From the NCBI GenBank assembly GCA_015679245.1, contig CP064953.1, positions 248,001 to 312,000 on the forward strand: a DNA stretch of 64,000 nucleotides, given 5' to 3'. The DNA is from Actinomycetaceae bacterium zg-1166 (GTDB taxonomy: Bacteria > Actinomycetota > Actinomycetes > Actinomycetales > Actinomycetaceae). The notes below the pieces were generated by a model. It was not told the origin of the DNA. It made no database searches and saw nothing but the letters and a program-made list of their open reading frames with translations. The position numbers were made by a program, and so were the translations under genes. Of this stretch, positions 1 to 8,976 are shown in pieces. Within the stretch, counting starts at the first letter, position 1, and every line of letters starts with the position of its first letter.

Positions 1-29
1 CAAGGGTTCGATTCCCTTTCGGGGCTCCA
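1..29 (+). tRNA. tRNA, 3' part only (probably tRNA-Thr)
   Basis: Only the 3' end is in the window: T-arm (stem 2-6/14-18 around loop TTCGATT), acceptor 3' strand TCGGGGC (19-25), discriminator T and an encoded CCA (27-29). The anticodon lies upstream and is not visible. Thr is inferred from gene order, because actinobacteria commonly carry tRNA-Thr, tRNA-Met and rpmG in this order. A T discriminator would also suit Gly or Cys. Confidence 0.75.
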
Positions 30-60
30 TCGCTGCTTAAGATAGAGGGCGGCGAGATGA

Positions 61-134
61 GGCGGGGTAGCTCAGTTGGTCAGAGCGCACGACTCATAAT
101 CGTGAGGTCGCGGGTTCAAACCCCGCCCCCGCTA
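61..134 (+). tRNA. tRNA-Met (CAT), elongator
   Basis: Full cloverleaf of 74 nt. Acceptor GGCGGGG (61-67) pairs with CCCCGCT (127-133), with one G-T pair at the end; anticodon loop CTCATAA; T-arm GCGGG-TTCAAAC-CCCGC (110-126); discriminator A; CCA not encoded. The acceptor end is paired and the anticodon stem lacks the three G-C pairs of initiator tRNA, so this is the elongator. It lies just upstream of rpmG. Confidence 0.95.
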
Positions 135-179
135 CGTTGAAGCGTTTCGCGCTTCCATAAACGACCAGAGGAGCAAGAA

Positions 180-350
180 GTGGCAAGCAAGTCTCAGGAT
201 GTACGCCCCAAGATCACTCTCGCTTGTGAAGCGTGCAAGGAGCGCAACTACATCACGAAGAAGAACCGTCGTAACACGCCGGATCGTCTCGAATTGGCAA
301 AGTTCTGCCCGCGCTGCAATAAGTCCACCACGCATCGCGAGACCCGCTGA
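180..350 (+). CDS. rpmG: 50S ribosomal protein L33
   Basis: Encodes a 56-residue zinc-ribbon L33, a small protein of the large subunit near the E site. Two Cys pairs, C16-x2-C19 and C43-x2-C46, mark the zinc-binding (C+) form. The start is GTG at 180, preceded by a GAGGAG-like ribosome site. It follows tRNA-Met by 45 nt, as in many actinobacteria, and a strong terminator follows. No HadA/MaoC gene comes next, unlike mycobacteria. Confidence 0.95.
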   Translation: MASKSQDVRPKITLACEACKERNYITKKNRRNTPDRLELAKFCPRCNKSTTHRETR

Positions 351-366
351 TCTTCCAGCGCTAGTC

Positions 367-397
367 CAGGGTCTACCGTAAGGTAGACCCTGTTTTT
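367..397 (+). terminator. Intrinsic terminator after rpmG
   Basis: An 11-bp perfect stem (CAGGGTCTACC, 367-377, with 382-392), GTAA loop, then TTTTT. It ends the tRNA-rpmG transcript. Confidence 0.93.
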
Positions 398-436
398 ATT
401 TCCTGGTGAGGGACTTAGAGCAAAGGGAGGGGATTA

Positions 437-448
437 GGCTTATAAGCC
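437..448. promoter_or_regulatory. 12-bp perfect palindrome upstream of murB
   Basis: GGCTTATAAGCC is fully self-complementary with no loop, so a protein-binding site is more likely than a hairpin. It sits in the 340-nt gap between the rpmG terminator and murB. No regulator is assigned. Confidence 0.3.
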
Positions 449-665
449 CAAAAGTAGGTCTGGGGGCGTGTGTTCTGGAGTTAAGGGTTAATGCTCAAAA
501 TTAGTTGCTAATGCGGGCGTGTTTTCTTCCTGTGTAGTTTTGCGTTCTCACTCGCTTAGTGGGTGCGTTAGGGCAACTCCACACGCAACACTGGGAATAA
601 CTCGCATCAGACTCAGGTCGCGAGCCGTGAGTACGTGTTATCCACTTCTCAAGGAGTCCTCACCA

Positions 666-695
666 GTGCCAGGCCTGTTACTCTACGAAGAGTGA
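666..695 (+). CDS. Nine-codon upstream reading frame coupled to murB
   Basis: A good Shine-Dalgarno (AAGGAG, 651-656) stands 9 nt before GTG at 666. That frame reads VPGLLLYEE and stops at TGA 693-695. The stop overlaps GTG 692-694, which is in the murB frame (a GTGA junction typical of translational coupling). I infer a tiny upstream ORF that feeds ribosomes into murB. A sequencing frameshift near 670-690 is the main alternative. Confidence 0.35.
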   Translation: MPGLLLYEE

Positions 696-1861
696 GTTGC
701 ACGATCCCAGACCACAATGGTTCACAGGTGGATGTCCTTCCACCTCTGCCGTCTTCGCGCCAGCACACCGGAGCTACCACCCTCGCGGAACTGACAACAA
801 TCGGTGTAGGTGGCTCTGTTGCTACCTACGTTGAGGCCAGCACAGAAGCTGAATTTGTGGACGCAATCCGCGAAGCGGATGACACTGGTGTTCCACTCCT
901 CATCCTTGGGGGTGGTTCCAATATTCTTCCCTCTGATGATTCTTTCCCCGGCATTGTTGTGCGAGACACTCGTTCGGGCATAGAACTCCTCCAGGAAGGT
1001 GGCTGCGAGGGAGCACATATTCGTGTGCTTGCTGGAACTGCCTGGGATGAACTCGTTGTCCATGCGATTGAACACGAGTGGATGGGACTCGAATTTCTCT
1101 CTGGCATCCCAGGCTCAGTAGGCGCAGCACCCGTGCAGAATATCGGTGCCTACGGTCAAGAAGTGGCTGCTGTGATTGCACGTGTGCGAACTTGGGATCG
1201 CCTCAGAGGCGAATTCCATACCTTTACCCTTTCTGAGCTGGATTTCGGTTACCGTCACTCGCTTCTCAAAACGACGATGAGTGAGGGTTCCCCCTCTCCG
1301 CGCTACGCCGTTGTTTCCGTGGATTTTCAGCTTCGCCATGCCTCTCTCTCTGCCCCCGTGCGATACAGTCAGCTTGCCGCCCTTCTCGATGTAGAGGCAG
1401 GGGAGCGTGTGCCGATGTCTCAAGTGCGCGCAGCTGTCGTGGAACTGCGTCGCTCTAAAGGTATGGTGCTTGACGATACAAACCGTGACACTTTCTCCTG
1501 TGGTTCTTTCTTCACAAACCCTGTGCTTTCACAAGAAGAAGCTGAGGGGCTTCCTGAGAGCGCACCCCGCTTTGGTGTGTCCGACGAATCGCGTGCCGTC
1601 TTGGGAGCAGCGGCTCCAAGTAAAGAAGGACGAATCAAGACATCAGCGGCCTGGCTTATCGACCATGCGGGATTCCCCGCAGGTTTTGCCCTCAAGGGCT
1701 CGCGGGCGGCACTTTCATCGGCACACTGTTTAGCTCTCACCAACCGTGGGGGAGCTAGTGGTAGAGAGCTGCGTGAACTTGCGCGCCATATCCAAACTGG
1801 GGTGGAGGAACGTTATGGGGTTCATCTTGAACCTGAACCCGTTATCCTCGACGGGCTGTAG
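692..1861 (+). CDS. murB: UDP-N-acetylenolpyruvoylglucosamine reductase (MurB)
   Basis: FAD enzyme that reduces UDP-GlcNAc-enolpyruvate to UDP-MurNAc with NADPH, the second step of cytoplasmic peptidoglycan precursor synthesis. FAD-binding motifs GGGSN (residues 73-77 from this start) and IPGSVGAAPVQNIGAYGQE (about 139-157) are clear. The proton-donor serine lies in GSFFTNP (about 271-277) and the C-terminal glutamate in LEPEP, so the active site is complete. The frame is open back to GTG 635 (408 aa), but that start has no ribosome site. I prefer GTG 692 because it is coupled to the upstream mini-ORF; GTG 728 is also possible. Convergent with the adenosine deaminase gene. Confidence 0.93.
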   Translation: MSCTIPDHNGSQVDVLPPLPSSRQHTGATTLAELTTIGVGGSVATYVEASTEAEFVDAIREADDTGVPLLILGGGSNILPSDDSFPGIVVRDTRSGIELLQEGGCEGAHIRVLAGTAWDELVVHAIEHEWMGLEFLSGIPGSVGAAPVQNIGAYGQEVAAVIARVRTWDRLRGEFHTFTLSELDFGYRHSLLKTTMSEGSPSPRYAVVSVDFQLRHASLSAPVRYSQLAALLDVEAGERVPMSQVRAAVVELRRSKGMVLDDTNRDTFSCGSFFTNPVLSQEEAEGLPESAPRFGVSDESRAVLGAAAPSKEGRIKTSAAWLIDHAGFPAGFALKGSRAALSSAHCLALTNRGGASGRELRELARHIQTGVEERYGVHLEPEPVILDGL

Positions 1862-1907
1862 AAAATCGCTCGAAAAGCAGGTGAACTCACTGCGAGATCG
1901 CGCAGTA

Positions 1908-2933
1908 TCACGCTTGAGCTTCTCCATCCAACCAATTCTTAATATGTCCTAGCCATGTGCGCTTTGAGCTCTCACTAGCGAAGGAGGCACGCACTGAATC
2001 CGCGGCAAGGCGTGCGAGTTCCTCATCACTGAAACCACACTCGCGCAGAACTTCGTATTGGCGGGTGAGGCGGGAAAGGAAGATGAGGGGATCGTCAGCC
2101 CCGAGGGCGATCTGCACGCCAGCTTCCATCAGTGTGCGTACGGGAACGGCAGTTTTGTCGGCATATACACCAAGTGCCACATTCGATTCGGGACACACCT
2201 CAAGACTGATTCCGGATCGAGCGATCTGCTCTAACAGGCGTGGATCCTCGCTTGCGCGCACTCCGTGACCGATACGTGTGGGGCCAAGGTGGATGAGGAC
2301 ATCGCGTACGTGTTCAGGTCCCAAGAGCTCACCACCGTGGGGTACAGTTGGGATTCCAGCACGTCGGGCTATATTGAAGGCTGGTGCCCATTGAGAAGTA
2401 GTTCCACGGCGTTCGTCGTTAGAAAGCCCGAACCCTACCACATCACCCGCGCCATCCCCAGCAAACTTTGAGGCCAGGCGGGCGAGAGTGCGCGCTTCAA
2501 GGGGATGGCGGATACGCGAGGCCGCCACGATAATACCTACCTCGATTCCTATGCGTTTGCTAGCAGTGCGGGCTTCATCGCGCACAATTTCCAAAGCAGG
2601 GGTAATGCCGCCGACGAAGGGGGCGTAGGAGGTGGGGTCGATTTGGATTTCTAAGCGACGAGAGCCTTCCCTGGCGTCGTCTTCGGCAGCTTCGCGCACG
2701 ATGCGGCGCATTGCTTCTTCACTGCGTACAACTTTGCGCGCAGCGTCGTAGGCGCGTTGGAAACGAAACCATCCGCGCTGGTCAGGGCGTACATGGAGTG
2801 CAACATTATCCGTGAGGGTATCGGGAAGGCGGATATGGTGGTCTACCGCCATGTCTTTGAGGGTGTCCACGCGCATCGATCCTGTGAAGTGAAGATGCAG
2901 ATGTGCTTTGGGGAGTTTGCTCAGATCGCGCAC
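1908..2933 (-). CDS. add: Adenosine deaminase
   Basis: Zinc amidohydrolase of 341 residues converting (deoxy)adenosine to (deoxy)inosine in purine salvage. The N-terminal HLHLHFTGS (11-19) carries the two metal His residues. The VPHGGE segment (His and catalytic Glu), the IGHGVRAS segment and GADDP (metal Asp) follow in family order. The start is GTG at 2933 with no clear ribosome site; it must lie close because the metal motif begins at residue 11. Upstream in-frame codons offer no ATG. Confidence 0.93.
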   Translation of the reverse strand: MRDLSKLPKAHLHLHFTGSMRVDTLKDMAVDHHIRLPDTLTDNVALHVRPDQRGWFRFQRAYDAARKVVRSEEAMRRIVREAAEDDAREGSRRLEIQIDPTSYAPFVGGITPALEIVRDEARTASKRIGIEVGIIVAASRIRHPLEARTLARLASKFAGDGAGDVVGFGLSNDERRGTTSQWAPAFNIARRAGIPTVPHGGELLGPEHVRDVLIHLGPTRIGHGVRASEDPRLLEQIARSGISLEVCPESNVALGVYADKTAVPVRTLMEAGVQIALGADDPLIFLSRLTRQYEVLRECGFSDEELARLAADSVRASFASESSKRTWLGHIKNWLDGEAQA

Positions 2934-3060
2934 GTGCCCATTTTCGCATATGGCTACGGGCAGATGTGAGATAAGTTCGTTGGTGGAACTGGCGGTACGT
3001 CACTGCTCGTGATCGTTAACGAAAGGGGCACGGGAGCGCAGAGTTTGATACAACTGTTCT

Positions 3061-4308
3061 ATGACTCTCCCGTCCGTATCAGTTCGAGAAGGCGAGGATC
3101 TGTCGCTTCTCACTGGAGAGATGGGAGCTGCTGTTCTTCGCCACGCTCTTGATCCTGGTGTTGCTTTGCGCTCATGTCGTGTCCATTCTCAGCACCACCG
3201 ACCTGGCGCTGGAGTGAGTGTTGGCTACGCTGTGACCCTGGAAGAACCACAGGTAGGAGGAGGAATCCGCCTACGTGAGGCGTACATGTGCGCCTCAACA
3301 GCACGCTTAAGTGAAGATACTCCCATCCGCCGCGTCTACATGAATGGTGGCGAAGTGGGCATTTGGGAGTTCCCCTTTGATCCTGAGCTTCCAGCCCTTG
3401 CTACGGCGTGTTCTCCTCTGCGTCTGTCCGCACTTCTCGGTGAGCATGTGGGAGTGGAGTTGCTGGGTTACCGCCCTACCCGCCGCGCTGTGGTGCGTGT
3501 GGGGCGTTCCGAGGGGATTGCCTTTGCCAAGGTAGTGCGCCCGTCTCAACTTGCCGACCTCGCACAGAGATATCGAAGTCTCGCTAAGGCTTCGATCCCG
3601 GCTCCTTCTCTCCTTCACTGTGAGGAGGATGGACTTCTTGTTACAACGTCGGTGAAGGGGATTTCTCTGGCTAATGTGATCTCGCGGGGGATGGGGAATC
3701 AAACTTCAGCTTATTTTCGTGCCTTGTGGCATATTCTCGAAGCTCTCCCGGACGATCTCATGGCCTTTCGTCGCCGCCCGGCCTGGTCTGAACGGGTAGA
3801 GCATTATGCCTATGCTGCGGCGACGGTTCTTCCTGAGTATGCAGCCGAATGTGAAGGTATCGCTCGCGATGTAGCCGAACTTATGGAAGATTCAGACCCA
3901 GGCATGTTGGTGCCCGTCCATGGGGATTTTTATGAAGCTAATGTCTTTGTTTCTCCTCATCAGGGGCGAGTGAGTGGGGTTATCGATGTCGATTCCATTG
4001 GGCCGGGATATCGCGTTGATGATCTCGCCTGTATGCTCGGCCATATCAGCGTGCTACCGCACTTGGCTCCTACCTCATATCCGCATGTGCGTGAGGAACT
4101 CCCGGTGTGGATTCGGTTGGCAGAAAAGAAAACGGATCCTGTGGCCTTGAATGCACGTTGTGCTGGAGTGGTGCTCTCCCTCGTCGCAGGTGCCAAGCGC
4201 CAGGGTGATGCCGTGTGGCGGGAGGATGCATGTGCCCGTCTGGCTACCGCCCAGGCGTGGGTGGCGCGAGCGCGATCTTGGCAGCGCTCATCTGCACGAA
4301 CGTCTTAG
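3061..4308 (+). CDS. APH-fold phosphotransferase, substrate unknown
   Basis: 415 residues. The C-terminal half is an aminoglycoside/choline-kinase-like (APH) domain: the Brenner motif HGDFYEANVF has its catalytic Asp after H287, and IDVDSIG around 308-314 supplies the metal-binding Asp residues. The N-terminal 130 residues match nothing I recognise. ATG 3061 is the first start after an in-frame TGA at 3046, and no Shine-Dalgarno is seen. The relatives are usually housekeeping small-molecule kinases; nothing here specifically suggests drug resistance. The neighbours (add, aminotransferase) do not define a pathway. Confidence 0.75.
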   Translation: MTLPSVSVREGEDLSLLTGEMGAAVLRHALDPGVALRSCRVHSQHHRPGAGVSVGYAVTLEEPQVGGGIRLREAYMCASTARLSEDTPIRRVYMNGGEVGIWEFPFDPELPALATACSPLRLSALLGEHVGVELLGYRPTRRAVVRVGRSEGIAFAKVVRPSQLADLAQRYRSLAKASIPAPSLLHCEEDGLLVTTSVKGISLANVISRGMGNQTSAYFRALWHILEALPDDLMAFRRRPAWSERVEHYAYAAATVLPEYAAECEGIARDVAELMEDSDPGMLVPVHGDFYEANVFVSPHQGRVSGVIDVDSIGPGYRVDDLACMLGHISVLPHLAPTSYPHVREELPVWIRLAEKKTDPVALNARCAGVVLSLVAGAKRQGDAVWREDACARLATAQAWVARARSWQRSSARTS

Positions 4309-4632
4309 TAGTTCTCTCCTTACCTCGTGGAGAGATGAGTGTGATAGCTAATAGATCCACGGCAGACAGACGTTCTCTCCCCACTTTTCGGAGAGTCACC
4401 ACTTCACATGGCAGGTGTGGAGCTGTACGGTAAGGGCGCCGTTGTGCACGATTGAACACGGCATCGAGGGTGAGAGTTGAGCAGCAGGTAAGTTGAGTAG
4501 CGGGAAAACTGGGTAGAGCGAGAGTTGAGCAATACGAGGGGATGAGCGGCATGAGGAGAGGCGGCCATCCGGGTAGCACCCGAATTGACCGCCTCTCTTG
4601 GCATATACCTATGTGCAGTATTCCGCACAGTC
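4309..4632. other. Intergenic region with direct repeats
   Basis: No convincing gene. It holds two exact copies of GAGAGTTGAGCA (4472-4483 and 4520-4531), 48 nt apart, and ends in the two-tier hairpin listed next. Confidence 0.5.
4556..4597. terminator. Bidirectional two-tier hairpin between convergent genes
   Basis: Outer arms GAGAGGCGG (4556-4564) and CCGCCTCTC (4589-4597); inner arms CGGGT (4570-4574) and ACCCG (4578-4582). It lies between the 3' ends of the APH-fold gene and the aminotransferase gene. There is no U tract on either strand. Confidence 0.6.
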
Positions 4633-5838
4633 TCAGCTCAGGAGTTTTTGGAGCCTGGTGATACCCTCGACAAGATCTTTGTCGCTCAGAGCATAGGAGA
4701 GGCGGATATAACCAGGGGAGCCGAAAGCCTCACCGGGCACGACGGCTACCTCGGCCTGATCGAGGATCAATGCTGCAAGTTCGCCACTGGTGTGGGCGAC
4801 CTGTCCGTTGATTTCCTTGCCTAAAAGTGCTTCCACATTCGGGTAGACATAGAAGGCTCCCTGAGGTTCGGGCACCAGGAGACCTGGGATCTCGCGCAGC
4901 ATCTCCACAATTTTTTTGCGGCGGCGATCGAAGGCTTCACGCATGTGCGCCACGATCTCCTGCGACCCAGAAAGAGCAGCAATCGCCGCGCGCTGAGTCA
5001 CATTGGCCACATTCGAGGTGGCGTGCGACTGCATATTTGTGGCCGCCTTGATGACATCGGTTGGACCGTACATCCAACCCACACGCCAGCCGGTCATAGC
5101 GTAGGTTTTAGCCACACCGTTGAGGACAATTGTCTGGTCGGTGAGTTCAGGAACTTCAGCGAGGATGTAGCTCATCGGAGCGCCGTAGGTGAGGTGTTCG
5201 TAGATCTCGTCGGTAATCACCCAGAGGCCGTGGGCAAGAGCCCACTGTCCGATTTCGCGGATTTCTTCGGGGGAGTAGACGGCGCCGGTGGGATTGGAAG
5301 GTGAGCAGAGCAGAAGAGCCTTGGTGGCGGGGGTGAGAGCGGCGTCAAGCTGCTCCACATTCACTTTGTACTCCTGGTCAGCTCCGGCGAATACCTCAAT
5401 CGGCTGTCCACCGCATAGGCGAATTACCTCGGGGTATGTAGTCCAATATGGTGCGGGTAAGAGAACATCGTCACCTTCGTCGACGATCGCTGCGAAGGCT
5501 TGAAACACAGCCTGCTTGCCGCCATTGGTGACGAGGATATTATTTGGATCCACGTCGATCCCCGAATCGCGTTTCGTCTTTTCTGCGATCGCCTGACGTA
5601 ATTCGGGAAGTCCTTTGGCAGGGGTGTACTTGTGGTTCTTTGGGTCGCGTGCGGCTTCCACAGCTGCTTCGACGACGAAATCCGGCGTGGGGAAGTCTGG
5701 CTCTCCAGCGCCGAAACCGATGACGGGGCGGCCAGCTGCCTTGAGTGCTTTGGCTTTGGCATCGACCGCAAGGGTTGCAGATTCCTGGATAGCTGCGAGC
5801 CGAGCAGAAACTCGGCGAGCTGGTGTTGTGTGACTCAC
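4633..5838 (-). CDS. aspC: Aspartate aminotransferase (class I/II, PLP)
   Basis: 401 residues, fold-type I PLP aminotransferase moving the amino group between aspartate (or a similar amino acid) and 2-oxoglutarate. The Schiff-base Lys is K244 in [18 protein letters not shown] (181-185), D210 and Y213 in ITDEIYE bind the cofactor; the C-terminal IRLSYA carries the substrate Arg. The sequence follows the thermostable aspartate/prephenate aminotransferase type. The start is GTG 5838. In many actinobacteria an aspartate aminotransferase gene sits beside tRNA-Trp and secE, as here, though it is divergent from them. Confidence 0.9.
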   Translation of the reverse strand: MSHTTPARRVSARLAAIQESATLAVDAKAKALKAAGRPVIGFGAGEPDFPTPDFVVEAAVEAARDPKNHKYTPAKGLPELRQAIAEKTKRDSGIDVDPNNILVTNGGKQAVFQAFAAIVDEGDDVLLPAPYWTTYPEVIRLCGGQPIEVFAGADQEYKVNVEQLDAALTPATKALLLCSPSNPTGAVYSPEEIREIGQWALAHGLWVITDEIYEHLTYGAPMSYILAEVPELTDQTIVLNGVAKTYAMTGWRVGWMYGPTDVIKAATNMQSHATSNVANVTQRAAIAALSGSQEIVAHMREAFDRRRKKIVEMLREIPGLLVPEPQGAFYVYPNVEALLGKEINGQVAHTSGELAALILDQAEVAVVPGEAFGSPGYIRLSYALSDKDLVEGITRLQKLLS

Positions 5839-5910
5839 TCCTCTATCGTCGCATGGTGGGAAGAAAAAGGTGGAGTGTTTCCGAATAGTGAAGGTGTCTC
5901 TCCCTGTGTT

Positions 5911-5928
5911 CGTGACGTTCGTGACGTT
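5911..5928. repeat. Tandem CGTGACGTT x2
   Basis: Two exact, adjacent 9-bp copies lie in the divergent region between the aminotransferase gene and tRNA-Trp. They could bind a regulator of either; this is not established. Confidence 0.4.
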
Positions 5929-6013
5929 CCTTGTGCCCTGTGTACTACGTCGACCTGGCTGTTGACTCCAGTGGCTTCAGTGTGCATACCTCGTTATTCT
6001 GTGAATTTTTCAT

Positions 6014-6042
6014 TCGACGAGTCTGCCCTCCATAAGGTAGGG
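6014..6042 (+). promoter_or_regulatory. Putative promoter of tRNA-Trp (and secE-nusG)
   Basis: TCGACG (6014-6019), 17-nt spacer, TAGGGT (6037-6042). The start point would fall near 6049, giving about 67 nt of leader to tRNA-Trp. The -10 is the same as in the putative udk promoter. Confidence 0.45.
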
Positions 6043-6115
6043 TTGTAGCCGTTGTGCCGAGCTCACTAGCTTATGTGCCGTAGATACGGCATAATGCTAA
6101 AGGTTCAGCCATTAA

Positions 6116-6188
6116 AGGGTAGTGGCGCAATTGGTAGCGCATCGGTCTCCAAAACCGGCGGTTGGGGGTTCGAGTCCCTCCTACCCTG
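6116..6188 (+). tRNA. tRNA-Trp (CCA)
   Basis: 73-nt cloverleaf. Acceptor AGGGTAG pairs fully with CTACCCT (6181-6187), discriminator G, anticodon loop CTCCAAA with anticodon CCA, T-arm GGGGG-TTCGAGT-CCCTC. CCA is not encoded. A single tRNA-Trp just upstream of secE is the usual actinobacterial arrangement. Confidence 0.97.
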
Positions 6189-6193
6189 CAAGG

Positions 6194-6222
6194 GCGGCTC
6201 ATGTAGGCATGAGCCGCTTTCT
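6194..6222 (+). terminator. Terminator after tRNA-Trp
   Basis: 10-bp perfect stem GCGGCTCATG (6194-6203)/CATGAGCCGC (6208-6217), loop TAGG, followed by TTTCTT. It lies only about 30 nt before secE, so read-through or a separate promoter must supply secE-nusG. Confidence 0.85.
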
Positions 6223-6252
6223 TATTAAACACATCAACGGATAGGACACGAC

Positions 6253-6498
6253 GTGACAGAGGCAGTGAGCGCACGAGGTGGCGCCAAGAAGTCCAGCGTG
6301 CAGAAGGCGGGGCTGTTTTCACGCATCGCACTCTTCTTCCGCCAAGTCTTCGCTGAACTCAAGAAAGTTCAGCGCCCTAGCCGCGAGGAACTGGGGCAAA
6401 TGTTTCTCACAGTTATCCTCTTCGTTGCCGCGATCATGATTTTCGTCGGGATTCTCGACGCAGCATTTGGTCGCCTCACCCTTCTCATCTTCGGATAG
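6253..6498 (+). CDS. secE: Preprotein translocase subunit SecE
   Basis: 81 residues, the short one-helix SecE of Gram-positive bacteria. A basic N-terminus leads into the amphipathic segment FRQVFAELKKVQRPSREEL (about 29-47), the SecY-clamping part; the single membrane helix spans roughly 50-70. SecE holds the SecY channel (encoded at 48.7 kb) together. GTG start at 6253 after AGGA. The next gene, nusG, starts 66 nt later, the almost universal pairing. Confidence 0.95.
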   Translation: MTEAVSARGGAKKSSVQKAGLFSRIALFFRQVFAELKKVQRPSREELGQMFLTVILFVAAIMIFVGILDAAFGRLTLLIFG

Positions 6499-6564
6499 TC
6501 GTGTAGCCCCTGGTGAAGTTACCGAGAACCGAGAACGAACGTAAAATAGGAAAGCAGGAATATC

Positions 6565-7341
6565 GTGCCTGACATCTTCGAATCCGGCGAGGGGCGTGCA
6601 CCCGAGGAGGTTACTCACGCTGGCAATGCGGAGGAAGCCACACTTGAGGACAGCGCTGCTGTGGAATCGGCTGAAGCACCAGCCGAGGAAACTCCTGCTG
6701 AGGAAAATCCTGCTGAGGAGGCCTCTGGCCTCGTCACTGAGGAAGAGGTGCGCGCCAAACTCAAAGGTTTGCCTGGGCGCTGGTACGTGCTTCATACCTA
6801 CTCTGGTTATGAGAAGCGTGTTACCCAGGATCTTGAAGTCCGCCGCCAGACGATGAACATGGAAGATTACATCTTCCAGCTTGAAGTGCCGATGGAAGAG
6901 GTCTTTGAGATCCGCCGTGGCCAGCGCAAGCTCGTTTCCCGCGTGCGTATGCCTGGCTATGTCCTCATTCGTATGGAGATGACCGATGATGCCTGGCGTG
7001 TTGTTCAATCGACGAACGGAGTGACGGGCTTCGTGGGTAACGGTCGCACACCTGTGGCTCTTACGGAGAACGAAGTGGTGAAGATGCTCACTCCGGTGAT
7101 TGAAGCTGAGGCTGCTGCCGAGGCTCAGGCTGCCGGACGGCCTACAGGCAAGAAACCTGTATTCGTCGCTCCATTCGTCAAGGGTGAAGCTGTGACCTTG
7201 ACCTCTGAACCATGGGCAGGAATGCCAGCGACGGTTTCGGAGATTGACCTGGTCAATCAGCGCTTGACAGTGCTTATGACGCTCGTCGGCCAGGAAACAC
7301 CTGTGGAGCTTTCCTTCAACCAAGTGCGCAAGGAAGACTGA
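6565..7341 (+). CDS. nusG: Transcription elongation/antitermination factor NusG
   Basis: 258 residues. An acidic, Ala/Glu-rich extension of about 65 residues, common in actinobacteria, precedes the NGN domain ([14 protein letters not shown] begins near 72) that binds the RNA polymerase clamp. The C-terminal KOW domain starts at VKGEAVTL. It couples polymerase to ribosome through S10 or to Rho. GTG 6565 follows GCAGGAA. Confidence 0.96.
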   Translation: MPDIFESGEGRAPEEVTHAGNAEEATLEDSAAVESAEAPAEETPAEENPAEEASGLVTEEEVRAKLKGLPGRWYVLHTYSGYEKRVTQDLEVRRQTMNMEDYIFQLEVPMEEVFEIRRGQRKLVSRVRMPGYVLIRMEMTDDAWRVVQSTNGVTGFVGNGRTPVALTENEVVKMLTPVIEAEAAAEAQAAGRPTGKKPVFVAPFVKGEAVTLTSEPWAGMPATVSEIDLVNQRLTVLMTLVGQETPVELSFNQVRKED

Positions 7342-7453
7342 GCGAAGGTTTCGCCTCCTTTACTGGCTTCCCTGAGGCTCTCTTATCGCGTATGGTTGAT
7401 AGTTGGCTGTCGCCAGTGGCGTCAGCTTGCCCTGGGGCGGGTGAAGGCCCCAC

Positions 7454-7481
7454 CACTGCCGTCGATGCCATTGCGGCAGTG
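7454..7481 (+). promoter_or_regulatory. Hairpin in the rplK leader
   Basis: CACTGCCG (7454-7461) pairs with CGGCAGTG (7474-7481), 25 nt before the L11 start codon. L1 commonly represses rplK-rplA by binding the leader; this is a candidate structure, but I cannot show an L1 site. Confidence 0.3.
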
Positions 7482-7505
7482 TCAGAACAAGAAAAAGGAC
7501 CCTAC

Positions 7506-7940
7506 ATGCCACCGAAGAAGAAGATTTCGGGATACATCAAGCTCCAGATCTCTGCTGGTGCTGCCACGCCGGCTCCGCCGATTGGCCCGGCTCTTGGTCA
7601 GCACGGCGTCAATATCATGGAGTTCTGCAAGGCTTACAACGCCGCTACGGAATCTCAGCGCGGAAATGTTGTTCCCGTTGAGATCACCGTCTACGAGGAT
7701 CGTTCATTCGATTTCGTCCTCAAGACTCCTCCGGCTGCTGAGCTCATCAAGAAGGCCGCTGGTGTGGCCAAGGGCTCATCCACGCCCCACACTGCGAAGG
7801 TGGGTCATCTCACTGCAGATCAGCTCCGTGAAATTGCCAAGATCAAGGAGCCTGACCTCAACGCCAACGACATCGACAATGCCGCGCGCATCATTGCCGG
7901 TACTGCTCGCTCGATGGGCATCACGTCCGACGCGATCTAA
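7506..7940 (+). CDS. rplK: 50S ribosomal protein L11
   Basis: 144 residues, normal length. The N-terminal domain begins [14 protein letters not shown] and includes the Pro-rich [19 protein letters not shown] segment that contacts 23S rRNA in the GTPase-associated centre. The C-terminal rRNA-binding domain follows. ATG 7506 is preceded by AAAGGA; longer in-frame starts add non-conserved sequence. It forms a pair with rplA. Confidence 0.97.
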   Translation: MPPKKKISGYIKLQISAGAATPAPPIGPALGQHGVNIMEFCKAYNAATESQRGNVVPVEITVYEDRSFDFVLKTPPAAELIKKAAGVAKGSSTPHTAKVGHLTADQLREIAKIKEPDLNANDIDNAARIIAGTARSMGITSDAI

Positions 7941-8027
7941 TCGCCGATTACCTCAAATGCCGTATGGCATGTGGAAGGGCCTGCGCAGGCCCGCTGACCA
8001 CAACTGCTCATAAAGGAGAAAAGCAGA

Positions 8028-8744
8028 ATGGCTAAGCGCTCAAAGAACTACCGCAATTCGGCTGAAAAGATCGCTGAAGGCGTTCTCTACAGCCCCCTTG
8101 AGGCCATGCGCCTCGCCAAGGAGACTTCCACCGTGAAGTTCGACGCCACAGTGGAAGTGATGTTCCGCCTTGGCGTTGATCCCCGTAAGGCTGACCAGAT
8201 GGTTCGTGGCACGGTGAATCTCCCGCACGGAACTGGCAAGACTGCTAGGGTCATCGTCTTTGCCGTCGGCCCGCGCGCTCAGGAAGCTCTCGATGCTGGC
8301 GCCGACGAAGTTGGCGGCGACGAACTCATCGAGAAGGTTGCCGCAGGCTACACCGATTTTGATGCCGCTGTGGCTACCCCGGACATGATGGGCAAGGTTG
8401 GCCGTCTCGGTCGCGTCCTTGGCCCGCGTGGACTCATGCCCAACCCCAAGACGGGTACCGTGACGATGGACGTGGCCAAGGCCGTATCTGACATCAAGGG
8501 TGGCCGTATCGAGTTCCGTGTGGATCGCAACGGCAACCTCGGTTTCATCATCGGCAAGACGTCCTTCACGGCTGAGCAGCTTGTGGAGAACTATGCTGCC
8601 GCTCAGGAGGAGATCCTGCGCCTCAAGCCGTCCAGCTCGAAGGGGCGCTATGTGCTCAAGGGTACGGTTTCGACGACGATGGGACCGGGCATTCCGCTCG
8701 ATACCACCAAAACGCGTAATCTCACTTCGGAGAATGCCTCCTAA
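8028..8744 (+). CDS. rplA: 50S ribosomal protein L1
   Basis: 238 residues, the L1-stalk protein that moves deacylated tRNA out of the E site and usually represses its own operon. Typical segments are [36 protein letters not shown] and the C-terminal [10 protein letters not shown]. The start ATG follows a strong AAAGGAG. A long perfect hairpin ends the operon. Confidence 0.97.
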   Translation: MAKRSKNYRNSAEKIAEGVLYSPLEAMRLAKETSTVKFDATVEVMFRLGVDPRKADQMVRGTVNLPHGTGKTARVIVFAVGPRAQEALDAGADEVGGDELIEKVAAGYTDFDAAVATPDMMGKVGRLGRVLGPRGLMPNPKTGTVTMDVAKAVSDIKGGRIEFRVDRNGNLGFIIGKTSFTAEQLVENYAAAQEEILRLKPSSSKGRYVLKGTVSTTMGPGIPLDTTKTRNLTSENAS

Positions 8745-8777
8745 GCTGAGATAAACATGCGCTAATGCGCATTGTGC

Positions 8778-8819
8778 ACATATGGGTGGCCTCGCAGAGC
8801 TGCGAGGCCACCCATATGT
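8778..8819 (+). terminator. 19-bp perfect hairpin after rplA
   Basis: Arms 8778-8796 and 8801-8819 are exact inverted repeats with a GAGC loop; no U tract follows. It is read as a U-less (I-shaped) terminator, one of several in this window. Confidence 0.75.
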
Positions 8820-8941
8820 CTCGTTGGTCTGTTGCAGGATGGCGCTGAGGATTTACGCTGGATGCCGGATTCCTCTGGCCACCCTCCTCGTGCTGTACGA
8901 AGAGGCGCACCGAAATTCACCTCATAACTCAGCCTTCGTTC

Positions 8942-8976
8942 CGTCTCCTCATGGTGTATGAGGAGACGTGAGTTTT
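8942..8976 (+). terminator. Second hairpin downstream of rplA
   Basis: CGTCTCCTCAT (8942-8952) and ATGAGGAGACG (8958-8968) form an 11-bp stem, with TTTT at 8973-8976. This is a backup terminator, or the end of a short unrecognised RNA. Confidence 0.55.

Noticed and set aside
3061-4308. Aminoglycoside-resistance gene
   Set aside because: It has the APH fold, but no specific resistance-enzyme signature, mobile element or resistance context; the fold is shared by many metabolic kinases.
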